Shown in pieces: positions 24,623-35,809 of a stretch of 64,000 bases of DNA. Positions within the stretch are counted from its first letter, which is position 1; the number at the start of each line of letters is the position of its first letter. Made by a program: the position numbers and the translations under genes. The stretch spans positions 214,275,948 to 214,339,947 of the forward strand of contig NC_084796.1 in the NCBI RefSeq assembly GCF_963169125.1. Reading direction: 5' to 3'. This stretch comes from Humulus lupulus (Eukaryota; Streptophyta; Magnoliopsida; Rosales; Cannabaceae). Under the pieces are notes generated by a model that was not told where the DNA came from, searched no databases, and saw nothing but the letters and a program-made list of their open reading frames with translations.

Positions 24623-26941
24623 TTACAAGCAACAACCACCACCACCACCAGGAGGTGCTTGATGATCCTGTTTATGCTTTATTATGTTTCTCTTTACTGC
24701 ATTAGAACCTTCTTCCAATAGACTAGGCACCTCCATTATCTGTTTCAAGTAATCCAAACAAATAAACTTGTCATAAATCAGAAAATTTATCGTCATTGAA
24801 CTATTATTGATGTGTAGAAAGAAATGCAAGGCATTCTAGGATTACTATTCAAGATTACCTTTAATGCAAGCTCTTCGAAGCATTGCTCGACGTTTTCTCT
24901 GGTTTTAGCACTACACTCAAGAAACATAGATCCAAGCTCTTTGGCTAGAGCTATTCCTTCATCTCTACTTACAGCTCTATCAGATTCCTGACATGACACA
25001 AAGTTTTAGTCAACAACCCAACTCTTCTTTTGTATGATAATAATGCATGTAATGGGTGTACGGCAGAATAACTTTTCACCATAGCTTTTTAATAATTCTT
25101 TGAAAAATCACTTTCTAGACATACTCGACGTTATATAAAAAATTCTTGATACTTTATCTGGAAATCATTTTGCAAAAAATTATTAAAAAAAAGATATTTA
25201 TGGCATCAAAGAAAGATATCTATCTTCACCGATTACTCTTAGTTTAACCATTTTTTTGGTTCACTTTCGGGGACAGGATTTTTCAGCATAATACATTATG
25301 AGTTGCAATAATAAAAGCTTACTCTATCAACTTTGTTTCCAACAAGTATTTTGACACAGTCCTGATTAGTTAAGTACAGCTCCACTTCTTTAGCCCATAC
25401 ATCTGATAAGTTTGTGAATGTTTCTCGCCGAGTCACATCATATACTACAACGAAAGCCAAAAAAATATTAGTCTATGTTTTACGCCAATGGATGTCTTGA
25501 GCAAAAGGGTTTGACAAAAAAGTAAAGGCAAGTAAGCATGTAGTGAAACAATCACAATTCTAGAGATAAGATAACATTTATTCTAATTGAGGAGATTATA
25601 TAAATAAGATTTAGGAAATGGTCTCTTCCCAATCTAGAAGATCTTAAGTAAGAATCATTGATATTCATGTATTTCTCTGGATTCAGATCTAATACATTGT
25701 TTTTTAAAATAATTGAACATGGGAATGGCAACTAAGCTAATGACAGTGTCAAATCACATACTGTATTCTAGCATATGAAAGATAAGCCAACTATGTTTGT
25801 GTTTCACTCAGCACTCAACAGAACATGATAGTCACTTCATTTTCTTTTTCTTTCAAAAAGTCAGCACTTACAAAAGGACTAGAATAATAACAAGAATAAA
25901 AAATTATATTAATAATATTATTAATGTTTATTTTTCAGTACTTGATTTCAGAAGTGTATGATGTAAAGATATCATAGTGTACCTAGAATGATCCCCTGAG
26001 CTCCTCTGTAATATGAACTTGTTAATGTTCTGAACCTCTCCTGTCCAGCTGCAATATACAATATCTTTACTCATTATGGCAAACACGTCTCTTTAAAAAT
26101 CCCATTTTAATATACAATTCAAGAAGGGAAAACACATAATAAAATCACAATAAGGATTAGATGGTTGCATAGCTTTACCTATGTCATGATGACCACTTAG
26201 TGCTATAGTGCAAGTTCAGCACTGGGGTTTATGATGTAACAGTGTAAAAAAGTTTTCTTATAATTATTAAGAAGATTAAAAAAGCAAGTGAGCAGCTAAT
26301 TTTTAATGCAAATTTCCATTTTTTTTAGTTTAATTGATAATTTGAGCAAATTAGATTACCAGTGTCCCAAATTGTCAGTTTCAACCTCTTCCCATCTACT
26401 GTGAGCAGCTTGATCTTAAAATCAACTCCTACAAATAGAAAAATACCAACAAAAAAAAAGTTAGAAAAACAATTAGTTACTAATATACACAAATCAATGT
26501 TTAAGGATTCTATAATTGAGAAAAATATATACCTAGTAAAGAATCTTATAATAGATCCAACATGACTAGCCCAAAATAGTATCTTATAAGTTACTGCTTA
26601 TATATTGCCAAATCTCATTGATTTTGTAGAAACCGACAAAAGTAAAGCTTAAAACTCCAATCAAGAGACAACCCATTACAGCATTAAAGGTTAAGAAAAA
26701 GTTTCCTCTTAACATTTTCCCAAGAAACCAGAAGGGAAAGTTAAGTTAAACCGAAAGAAGAAAAAAAAACACACATATATCCATATGTTTATAGGTAAAT
26801 ACCAATGGTGGGAGCTAGATTATCTGGTGAGTTGGAGATGAAGCTAACAAGAAGGCTGCTTTTGCCAACCCCAGAATCTCCGATCAACAAGATCTTAAAC
26901 GACAGATCGTAGCTATGGCTCTGACCTGAAGAAGAACCCAT
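24623..26941 (-). CDS. RABC2: RABC2-like (Rab18 class) small GTPase, six exons, 213 aa
   Basis: Exons in transcription order: 26941-26803, 26428-26360, 26048-25983, 25444-25323, 24987-24859, 24739-24623 (642 nt with TAA), all GT/AG. The protein starts MGSSSG. It has the P-loop GDSGVGKS (residues 21-28), effector loop PTIGVDFK, switch II WDTAGQERFR, NKVD (guanine specificity), ECSAK, and a C-terminal CCL with adjacent cysteines for geranylgeranylation. MGSSSGQ, ELALK and VPSLLEEGS match the plant RABC2 subgroup. Known role of the family: membrane-bound GTP switch in vesicle and organelle traffic; plant RABC2 proteins bind myosin XI on peroxisomes and vesicles. The hypervariable tail has a run of five glycines (GGT repeat) before CC. 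All G-box residues are intact, so it should be functional. Confidence 0.96.
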
Positions 26942-27118
26942 AATTTTTTTTTATTTTCGGATTGATGAACTAAAAATCTTTTCTTTCTCTATCTCTGACT
27001 ATCGTGATGAGTAATCCTTTTCTGTATATGGGCTTCTCTCGCTATCTCTAAAAAGTATATAAGCGTGGAGGAGAGAGAGGAAGACGAAGAGGGAGAAAGA
27101 GGAGAGATACTATAACTA
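26942..27118 (-). promoter_or_regulatory. 5' leader and probable core promoter of the RABC2-like gene
   Basis: Reading upstream of the ATG, a purine/pyrimidine-rich leader (ct and ga runs) is followed by TTATATAC on the minus strand (+ about 27054-27062), a plausible TATA box about 115 bp before the start codon. CT-rich leaders are common in plant housekeeping genes. Confidence 0.4.
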
Positions 27119-27679
27119 GTGCCACCAAAAGGGACAAGGCATTTAATCTATATTTTAGTGAGAGAAAGAGTAGGAGGGGAGAGAAAGAGAGAGAAGCAAG
27201 CTAAAGAAAAAACGGCTACTTTGAATGAAAACCAACAACAACAGCTGACAACAAACGTATTTATTCTTTCCTTTTACTTTGCTTTTATACGATGCCGTTT
27301 CGAAAAGGAACCACTTCTCTCTCTGTCCCACATCGAAGGACGTGAATTGATTCTTTGTTAAACAATATTAACCTCTCACTTTGCTTAAGTGCTTTAGTAA
27401 TTAAAGTAATTAATTATTTATTATTTTTTTCTTCCAAAAAGAATGTTTAATTAACTTCATGATGCAATATAATTTCAATTAAATTATACATTTATTTGTA
27501 AAATAGTGTAAATTAATACCCAATTAATAAATTACTTTAGTTAAAATTATATTTTTGTTTAATCCGACCTTATTAATTTGTAGAGATTTTATTGTTTTAT
27601 GCATAAATGACTTCAAATAATAAATTTAATATTTTTTTTATTAAAAAAAAATATTAGAAGAAGCTTATTAATTTTTTTT
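27119..27679. other. upstream region of the RABC2-like gene and AT-rich spacer
   Basis: GA-rich DNA to about 27230, then GTCCCACATCG at 27325-27335, then AT-rich spacer up to the copia LTR. The open frame at 27119-27361 is a by-product of the GA-rich stretch. Confidence 0.5.
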
Positions 27680-27872
27680 TATTTGAGATAGATTAAGTCC
27701 AGTCAAACATATTCTAACTAATTCTATTTTTATTGCGTAACAAAATAGATTAATCTTAACTAACTCATATTACTTCATCTCAGCCTACATATACATAATA
27801 TTAAGCTTCATTTTGTACAATCAAGTACTACTACTGATTCAATAAAACAAAACACTTTTGCTTTCACTAATA
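27680..27872 (+). repeat. 5' LTR of the copia element
   Basis: 193 bp, starting TATTTGAG and ending CTTTCACTAATA. The equivalent at 50789 starts TATTAGAG and has the same end and length. The termini are therefore TATTAG/CTAATA, a departure from the usual TG/CA. AATAAAAC near the end is a plausible polyadenylation signal. Confidence 0.88.
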
Positions 27873-27883
27873 TGGTATCAGAG
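27873..27883 (+). other. primer-binding site
   Basis: TGGTATCAGAG directly abuts the LTR end, matching initiator-Met tRNA. Confidence 0.93.
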
Positions 27884-27910
27884 AAATACATCTCTTCTTG
27901 ATTCTTGATC

Positions 27911-28483
27911 ATGGCACCTTCCCGCACAAGAAGTTCTGCCCGAAGCTCTGCTAACGTAGAACAAGGAACCTTAGATCTGATCGTTGATTCCACTGCTTCG
28001 ACAGCTTCGATTGAAGAACCGATGGCTCTACTCCTAGGTCACTCAAAATCGACTTCCAATTGTAGAGCTCCGGCCTCCGTTGCCACTCCTAGAACTGCCT
28101 CCACCTCCAATCATTTTGCTCCATTCTAATCCCCAATCGATCGACCTGCACATGAGGATAAAGGAAGTCCCTACTACCTCAGCAATCGAGATCACCCCAA
28201 CATACAATTAGCCTCTTCGGTTCTATCTGAATCGAATTTCCCTTCATGGAAATGTTCGATGCTCATCTCCCTTGAAGGACAGAACAAGTTGGCTTTCATT
28301 GATGGTTCTCTTCCTCAACCCACATCAAGCGATCCCCTTTATTCTTCTTGGCTCAGGGTAAACAACATGGTAATGACTTGGATTTTAAATTCAATTTCTA
28401 AAGAAATTAGAAACTCTGTGATGTATTTGAAAACAATTGCAATCATTTGGCAAGAAATTAATGAAAGATTTAGTGAAGGAAAT
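27911..28483 (+). pseudogene. copia gag, first part
   Basis: The ATG at 27911 starts a frame with one in-frame TAA at about 28127 and otherwise continuous coding to 28483. The N-terminus is Ser/Thr-rich. The later part is the copia Gag core (NFPSWKCSMLISLEGQNK, FIDGSLPQP, ISKEIRNSVMY, EINERFSEGN). It is cut between codons of the conserved RFSEGN-GPRIF motif by the gypsy element, and the missing half starts at 35046. Confidence 0.88.
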
Positions 28484-30678
28484 TGTAATGCCCTACTGCC
28501 TTAGAGCCGTTACTAAGTGAGTTTAAAATGTGCATTCAACTTGCTAATCGAGATTTTAGGACAAAAAGTGTGGTTAAGCCATAAACAGAGTTATAAACTT
28601 TGAAAATAATTCCATTTACTGAAAATCATAAAGTGTTTGACACTTGGGATCCCAAAATACCGTTCAGAAATATTTACAACGTATAATTACAACCCAGGTC
28701 GACTAGACGACAAAATCTAAGTTTTAATACAACCATCTCCCAAAACCACTGGCAGTGGCAGGCAGGCAGGCCAAACATGTATGCGCCACTTCACGCTCTT
28801 TGTACTCATGGTTGGTCGACTTTTCCCTTGCCCTTACCTGCACCACAAAGCACCCGTGAGCCGAAACCCAGCAAGAAAACCCTCACAAGCATAAACATAT
28901 GCATAACAAACACATAGCATATAACAGGCCATCAATAGGCTAAACACATACGGCCAAGCCGTCCCAGGCGCTTTACCAGGCCCTGGGTTTGCAGTCCACA
29001 CCGTGAGGATATCCCAGGTATCCTTTAGGGTCTCACCCTGGCAACTCGCACTCCACGTGCTCAACGCTGCTCCCGATCCCTTGCCGTACTCGACCTTGCA
29101 ATTAACGTGCCCAATGCCATTCCCGGCCCCTGCCGACCTCGGCCTGCGCCGTTCCCGGCGCTTGCCGAACACTTACACATTTGCATTCTTAGCATAATAC
29201 ACATACACTTAACATTAACAAACTCAAACAAAGGGCTACGCCCTGCAATTCAAACATATTGGGCTCAGCCCTGCATACAAGCTCTATGGGAACAGGGGTT
29301 TTCTTACCTGCGTCCCGAGCTCTCCGAGCACCAATATCCCGAGCACAGTCCTCTAACTTGAGGCTCACTGAAACCCTAGTCACAACACATTAACAATATT
29401 CATCCATCAAGTTCTAATCCATTAAAAAACTTTGAGCCATATCTCTAATCTCTGGGACCTTAAATTTTATCAATCCGGGTGATAAAATCCATCCCGAGCC
29501 TTAACCTTTGAGTTCCCAAGTCTAAACACACTTAAAACACACAAAATGGCACTAAGAGTCGCGGCCCTATAAGACCATGCCGCGGATAGCCTCGAAACAG
29601 AGGTTAACACCTCCCTGAAACATGCACGGGCCACGACGCACTTGACCAAGCACTGCGGTGCGCTTCAAGCACCATGGCCTCCCAAGGCCGCGCGCACACA
29701 CGGGCCGCGGAATGCCCCTCCTAGGGCCGTGGCCCTCACCTCCAAACCCAGAAATCTCCATCTTTTCCTGCATTTTCTTCAAACCAACTCACCCAAAACC
29801 AAACTAGCAATTCCAGATAATCATCACAAAGGTTCTAGCCCAGTTTTAACATCAAAACCTATCAAAAACCTGCTCCAAAAACTCAGCTAAACACCCTAGA
29901 ACAGATCAAATCCTACTCACATGCATTTCCTAAGAAAACAGTAGAAATCAACCATAATTCTCAGAGTGAGAAGTTACCCTTGCTGATTTTTGATTCAGAG
30001 TTGATCCCCTAAATTCCCAACTTCAATTTCTCAAGCTCCAAGCCCTGATTTACTGGTTAGAATCTCCCAAGCTCTGCCCCAATTCTAGTTCTTGACAGAT
30101 TTCTTTCCCTTGCTTGTTTCCTTGAGTTTGTCTTAGAGAGTAAAGATGAGAGAGATTAGAAACTATCTTCAGCTGGGAAGGGAAAGTGAATGTCGATTTC
30201 TAAGTCTCCAAAAGCTTCCTAGACTTTGTTTTATTTAACTTAAGCTTTAAGGTTACCTCAAGGCTCGGGGTGCCAAAAACGTCCCCGAGGGAAAAATGGT
30301 AAATTTCCCCAATATCCCCTCCTAGACATTCTAACCTCAAATATATCTCCAAATATTTATTTCCATAACCCGATAACCCCATAATACATCTGACACCCAA
30401 AAATACCCCTCGACTTGCCCTTAGTTGGATTCTCAACCCCGTTGTGACTTTCTGGCTAACTGCTCTCTAGAACTCTCTCGGATCGTGCTACACAGATATA
30501 AAACACCACATATCATATTTATCACATTTATGCCCCTAATATCCAAACGGGGCCCACATGCATATTTAATTCAACTAAACATGCATCTCTATCACATATT
30601 CACATATTAAATCATTTATTGCCCTCCGGACACGCTAACCAAGGCCCTAAGCCCTATTAGCAAATTTGGGTCGTTACA
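28484..30678 (+). repeat. 5' LTR of the gypsy element
   Basis: This 2195-bp LTR starts TGTAATGCCCTAC and ends GGGTCGTTACA. It contains a possible TATA (GATATAAAAC, about 30496-30505) and two GC-rich stretches (about 28960-29330 and 29560-29730) with GCCGCGG and GGCCGCGC words. The first 31 bp end in CGTTACT, nearly complementary to the TGTAACG start expected for this family. Open frames at 28834-29890 on both strands are artefacts of the GC-rich patches. Confidence 0.88.
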
Positions 30679-30680
30679 AC

Positions 30681-30693
30681 TTGGTATCAGAGC
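30681..30693 (+). other. primer-binding site of the gypsy element
   Basis: TTGGTATCAGAGC lies 2 bp after the LTR end and matches initiator-Met tRNA, as in chromoviruses. Confidence 0.92.
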
Positions 30694-31009
30694 GAGCCAA
30701 GGTTTATGGTTCTGGAGATTGACCGAACATGTACGCTCGCTGTCAGTGACAAGCTCGACTCAGGGTTGGTTGGTATGATTGACTAATATGCTTGAATATG
30801 TGCTCGAATGCCCTGTTTGCCTGCTTATTTCATATAGAGCATGACGAATGAGTTAACATATGCCAGGGCATGGCCCGTTGTGTGTTATATGATATCTGTA
30901 TGTTATGTGAATTACTGTTTGTGGATGGTTAATGTGTTTGGGAGGTGGTTTTGGATGTTGTTATCATGCCTGATGAGCGGCGTCGTTGGTTGTAGGCATA
31001 TTTGTTGAG

Positions 31010-32092
31010 ATGCCTCGACAATCATCTAGACTCTGTGGCAGTTGGGCCGAGGATGACAACCAGGGTCAGGACCCTCCACCTGCCCCACAGAATTGGCAAG
31101 ATATGTTTGCCGAGATGGAAGCGAGACTGCAGCGAACAGAGGAAGAGCTGTGACAGTTGAGGCAGCAGGCCTCACCTCAAGTCACTGGGCTGCCAGTTCA
31201 GCAGTTTGTGGCGCCAGTGCCAGTTCAATCTGCCACGAAGAATAAGTAGGAACCTTTGTATGAGAGGTTCAGGAAACAACATCCTCCCACCTTCGAGGGT
31301 GGACCAGACCCACTGCGGGCAGAGCAGTAGATGAATATGATTTCCTCAATTCTGGATTTTATGAGGGTTCAGGGAATGAGAGGGTAGCTTATGCTAGCTA
31401 CATGTTTAGGGAGGATGCCCGCATCTGGTGGGACGTGGTAGTTCAGAGGAGGAACGTAACAGTTATGACTTGGGAAGAGTTCAGAAACTTATTTAATGAG
31501 AAGTATTACAGTGTGGCAGTCCGTGCTGCGAAGGTTGACGAGTTCATCAATCTGACTCAGAACCGATTGACAATGACAGAGTATGCTTTGAAGTTTGACA
31601 GATTGGCGAATTTTGCGCTAGATTTAGTGCCGAATGATGCGGCAAGAAGGGACAGGTTTGTGCGGGGGTTGAATGTTATGATCGCCCGCGATGTGAATAT
31701 TACTTTGGATCCAGAGACTACTACTTTTGCTCAGGTAGTGGACAAGGCCCTTACAACTGAGAGGGCCGAGGATCAGATCTGGAAGGAAAGCGCTATTAGG
31801 CGCGATGCCAGGAGGACAGTGCCTCCTTTTGTTGGATCCAGTCATGGTGGTGGCTCTAGTGAGTAGAAGAGGAAGGCCCCCGATTCTTTTGTTCCTTCCG
31901 ATTCAGATAGGAGGACACGGGGTGCTTCTATTGGCCGTCAGGGTGGAAGTGACAAATGGAGGAGCTTTCCAGTGTGTCCGCGGTGCAGTCGACGACACCA
32001 GGGTGAGTGCAGGATCAAGGCCTGCTTTGTCTGTGGAAGTGCTAGTCATCTGAAGAGGGACTGCCCTCAAGTCAAGAAAGAGGAGCTGAAGT
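31010..32092 (+). pseudogene. gypsy gag with zinc knuckle
   Basis: It starts with ATG at 31010 (MPRQSSRL). A TGA at about 31152, a TAA-type stop near 31246 and a frame change near 31325-31400 break it. The central domain is open from 31402 (WWDVVVQRRNVTVMTWEEF, a typical retrotransposon Gag core), then a TAG near 31864. The C-terminal zinc knuckle CFVCGSASHLKRDC (CX2CX4HX4C) lies at about 32028-32069. Its role in a live element is particle formation and RNA binding. Confidence 0.85.
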
Positions 32093-33926
32093 AGAGTGAC
32101 AGTCTTGCTCCTGCCAGGGTATTTACTTTGACACAGACTGAGGTAGAGGCTAGCCCCTCAGTTGTGACAGGTCATATCTCTAGCGCTGGTTCTTTGTATA
32201 CTGCATTGTTTGATCCAGGGGCTACCCATTCATTTGTATATGCTAGAGTGATAGATTAGCTTTGTAGACCTAGTGGTGTGTATGCTAGGGGATTTCAGAC
32301 TTTGTTGCCAACAGGAGAACTAGTAGTCTCTAGGAAATGGATTAGAGCATTGCCAGTAGAGGTAGATGGTAGAGAAATGTCTGTTGATTTGATTGAGTTA
32401 GAGATGGACGACTTTGATTTGATTCTAGGGATGGATTGGTTATTGAAGTATGGGGCAACGATTGACTGCAAGCGCAGAATGGTGACTTTCAAACCGGAAG
32501 GGGAGGTACCCTTTGTGTTTGTGGGGACGGTTAGTGGACCGCGAGTACCAGTGATTTCAGAATTAAAGGCTAGAGACCTGATGCAGGAAGGTTGCATGGG
32601 ATTTCTAGCGAGGGTTGTGGATACCTTTAGGGTGGTGTCGGTTGGAATGAGTGAGACTAGATTGGTGTGTGAGTTTCTGGATTTGTTTCCGACAGATTTG
32701 CCAGGGTTGCCGCCGCAGCGGGAGATTGATTTTGTTATAGAATTGGTGCCAGGGGCGGAGCCAGTATCTAGGACACCTTACAGAATGGCTCCAGCGGAAT
32801 TGAAGGAGTTAAAGATTCAACTGCAGGAGTTACTTGATTTGGGGTTCATCAGACTGAGTTTCTCACCATGGGGTGCTCCAGTGTTGTTTGTCAAGAAGAA
32901 GGATGGATCTCATAGGGTGTGCATTGATTACAACGAGCTGAACAAGTTAACCATTAAGAACAAGTATCCACTGCCTAGGATCGATGATTTATTTGATCAG
33001 TTACAGGGAAGAACAGTGTTTTCCAAGATAGACCACCGATTAAGTTACCATCAGTTGAGGATTAAGGAGGAGGACATACCAAAGACCGCTTTCCGAACGA
33101 GGTATGGACACTATGAATTCCTGGTTATGTCCTTTGGACAAACCAATGCACCAGCAGCCTTATGGACATGATGAATAGGGTTTTCAAGGATTATTTGGAT
33201 AAGTTTGTGATTGTGTTCATCGACGACATCCTAGTGTACTCTCAGTCAGAGATAGAGCACGAGCAGCATATGCGGCTGGTTCTACAGCGGTTGAGGGAGC
33301 ATAAGTTATATGCTAAGTTCAGTAAGTGTGAGTTCTGGTTACCACAAGTTACATTTCTGGGCCATATTGTCAGTAAGGAGGGGATTCTGGTTGACCCAAG
33401 TAAGATTAAGGCGGTCAGATATTGGCCTAGACCGAGCAATGTTCCTAAAGTGAGAAGCTTTTTGGGCTTAGCGGGGTACTATCGGCGGTTTGTAGAGGGG
33501 TTCTCCAGAATAGCTACGCCTTTGATAGAACTAACAAAGAAGAAGACAATGTATGTTTGGACGGATAGATGTGAGAATAGTTTTAAGGAGTTGAAGCGGC
33601 GATTGATCACCGCGCCAGTGCTAAGTTTGCCGACAAACAATGAAAAGTTTGTGGTTTATTGTGATGCGTCCAGACAGGGTTTGGGGTGTGTGCTGATGCA
33701 AGCTGGTAAGGTGATAGCCTATGCATCGAGACAGTTAAAGGAGTATGAGCAGAGATATCCCATGCATGATTTGGAGTTGGTAGCGGTGGTGTTCGCACTT
33801 AAGATTTGGATGAAGGGGAATGTGGTGGATTATGTGGCCAAGTGCTTAACTTGTCAACAGGTTAAGGCTGAGCATCAGAGGTCAGCGGGGTTGCTACAGC
33901 CTCTGGGGATCCTAGAATGGAAGTGA
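32093..33926 (+). pseudogene. gypsy protease, reverse transcriptase and truncated RNase H
   Basis: The protease motif reads DPGATHSF (about 32214-32237); the usual Ser is Pro. RT follows, with [29 protein letters not shown] and the catalytic FIDD ([10 protein letters not shown], about 33214-33243). A frameshift near 33160 separates the RT halves. RNase H begins ([12 protein letters not shown]) but jumps from ALKIW straight to [17 protein letters not shown], deleting roughly 300 residues: the RNase H core and the integrase HH zinc half. The deletion keeps the frame. Confidence 0.88.
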
Positions 33927-34979
33927 GAAGATATCACCATGGACTTTGTGGTTGGTTTTCCGAGGACCGTGGGACAGCATGACTCGGTGTGGGTGGTTGT
34001 GGATAGGTATACCAAGTCCGCCCACTTTTTGCTTGTTAGGACAACTTATACTGTGGAGTAGTATGCTGAGTTATATGTGAAGGAGATTGTTCGACTTCAT
34101 GGGGCTTCGAGGTCGATAGTGTCCGACAGAGACCCCACCTCCACTTCCAAGTTTTGGGAAAGTCTACAGAAGGCTATGGGCACGTAGTTACGGTTTAGTA
34201 CCGCTTATCACCCTTAGACAGATAGAAAGTTTGAGAGGACGATTAAGATATTGGAGGACATGTTGCGAGCCTGTGTGCTAGATTTTGGGGGATCATGGAG
34301 TAAGTATCTCCCTTTGATCGAGTTCTCGTACAACAACAGTTATCAGGCGACCATCGGAGTGGCTCTGTATGAAATGCTTTATGGAAGGAAGTGTAGATCA
34401 CCTATTCATTGGGATGAGACAGGTGAGAGGAGATATCTGGGTCCAGAGATGGTTCAGAGGACCAATGAGGCAATTGAGAAGATTAGAGCGCGAATGCTCA
34501 CCTCCCAGAGTCGTCAGAAGAGTTATTCAGACCTGAAACACAGAGGCGTGGAATTTCAGGTTGGTGATCATGTGTTTCTTAGGGTTTCGCCTTTGGGGGG
34601 AGTGGAACGGTTTGGTGTTTGGGGAAAGTTAAGCCCTAGGTTTGTTGGCCCCTTTGAGGTTCTGTAACGGGTTGGAGAGGTAGCTTACAGACTAGCGATG
34701 CCTCCAGCTTTATCAGGGGTTCATGATGTTTTCCATGTGTCCATGCTCCGGAAGTATGTGTCAGATTCGACACACGTTCTAAGTTATGAGAATCTGGAGC
34801 TTGATCAGGATTTGTCCTATGAGGAGAAGCCAGTTCAGGTTCTTGACCGGAAAGATAAAGTCTTCCGGAGCAAGACCATCGCCTTGGTGAAAGTGCTGTG
34901 GAGGAATAGCAAGGTTGAGGAGGCAACGCAGGAACTTGAGTCAGAGATGAGGGAGCGGTATCCTGAGTTGTTCAGGTAA
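33927..34979 (+). pseudogene. gypsy integrase core and chromodomain-like tail
   Basis: The integrase DDE region reads MDFVVGFP, then [13 protein letters not shown] and FSTAYHP, with TAG/TGA stops near 33925, 34060, 34186 and 34216. An open frame from 34251 carries the rest (SYNNSYQATI, MLYGRKCRSP, GDHVFLRVSP). After a stop at 34665 it continues in the same sense to 34979 with FHVSMLRKYV and a tail (ALVKVLWRNSKVEEATQELE) typical of chromovirus integrases. The Tyr/Trp residues of a canonical chromodomain are only partly kept. Confidence 0.86.
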
Positions 34980-35000
34980 TTTCGAGGACGAAATTTCTGT

Positions 35001-35013
35001 AAGGTGGGGATAG
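35001..35013 (+). other. polypurine tract of the gypsy element
   Basis: aaggtggggatag, two bases before TGTAACG at 35015, is in the position expected for plus-strand priming before a 3' LTR. Confidence 0.75.
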
Positions 35014-35014
35014 T

Positions 35015-35045
35015 TGTAACGACTCTAAGGCAGTAGGGCGTTACA
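35015..35045 (+). repeat. 31-bp inverted LTR-end stub replacing the 3' LTR
   Basis: The 31 bp start TGTAACGACTC and end GTAGGGCGTTACA. The reverse complement matches 28484-28514 at about 28 of 31 positions; the mismatches include CpG-type C/T changes. It is directly followed by the target duplication gaaat. The element therefore has 31-bp terminal inverted repeats, both being the LTR left end. Confidence 0.9.
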
Positions 35046-35809
35046 GAAATGGTCCAAGAATCTTTGAACTCAAGCAATTTTTGTCCTCACTCCGGCAAGG
35101 AGATGACACTGTTAGTGCTTATTTTTCCAAACTCAAGGCCTTCTGGGATGAAATCAATGAATACCAATCCTTCATCATCTGCCCTTCTGAAGCTGGAAAG
35201 AAAAATCTTCAACTCTACAATTGGGATCTGGTTCTACAGTTTCTGACTAGACTAAATGAGTCTTTCAATTCCAATAAAAGTCAGATTTTGTTGATTGAGT
35301 CTTTTCCTTCTCTTGCTAAAGTTTTTTCAATGGTTGTTCATGATGAAAAATAACTTGAGATTGGCACCTCGATTACTAACCATCTTGTTGCAGCTACTTT
35401 CATCCAGAGGACACATAATCCACCTCCAACTCAAGCACCAAATCCTATTCCACCCACCCAAACTACCAACAAATATTCTTCTTGAACAAAGAAATCAAAG
35501 TCTCTTGTTCGAACTGTCATAAGCCAGGGCACCTTGTCGAGAATTGTTTCTTCCTCCATGATTTTCCACCTAGTTATGGTGATATTAAAAAGAAACAAAG
35601 TGAAAAAAATCCCTACTCCTCAAGCCTCTGTCAATGCCGCGAACACTCACAACTTTGCTAGTTTTTCAGAAAATTGCCAAAAACTCATGGCGTTGTTGAC
35701 ACAACAACTGCAAAATCAACCAAGCACCAGCTCCGTTGCCCCAACCATCTCTAATTTTTCTGGTAAAACCATGCTACCCTCTACTTTTTGGGTTGTTGAT
35801 AGTGGTGCA
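35046..35809 (+). pseudogene. copia gag second part to protease DSGA
   Basis: The frame from before the gypsy insertion resumes as GPRIFELKQFLSSLRQGDD, then the second half of the Gag core to about 35350. It then decays (TAA at 35351, frameshifts; remnants of the zinc knuckle near 35505-35540). From 35534 a Gln-rich linker is open and ends WVVDSGA, the protease catalytic motif, at 35809, where a solo LTR begins. Confidence 0.83.

Larger units (their letters stand above)
28484..35045 (+). mobile_element. Ty3/gypsy chromovirus-like element with a 31-bp inverted right end, TSD GAAAT
   Basis: Flanked by identical gaaat (28479-28483, 35046-35050) inside copia gag. It has a full 5' LTR (28484-30678), PBS, gag, protease, RT, RNase H, integrase core, a chromodomain-like tail and a purine tract. 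Instead of a 2.2-kb 3' LTR there is only 35015-35045. That stub is the reverse complement of the first 31 bases of the 5' LTR, about 28 of 31 matching. Tekay/Del-type assignment rests on the PBS, LTR ends and C-terminal motif. The element is dead: several stops, an RT frameshift and a deletion from RNase H into integrase. Confidence 0.92.

Noticed and set aside
27325..27335. GTCCCACATCG, identical to the plant snRNA upstream element
   Set aside because: No TATA box at the required spacing downstream and no snRNA-like sequence follows. The word is also common in plant repeats.
28834..29890. Several 64-112-codon open frames on both strands
   Set aside because: They overlap each other inside the GC-rich part of a gypsy LTR; stop codons are simply rare there.
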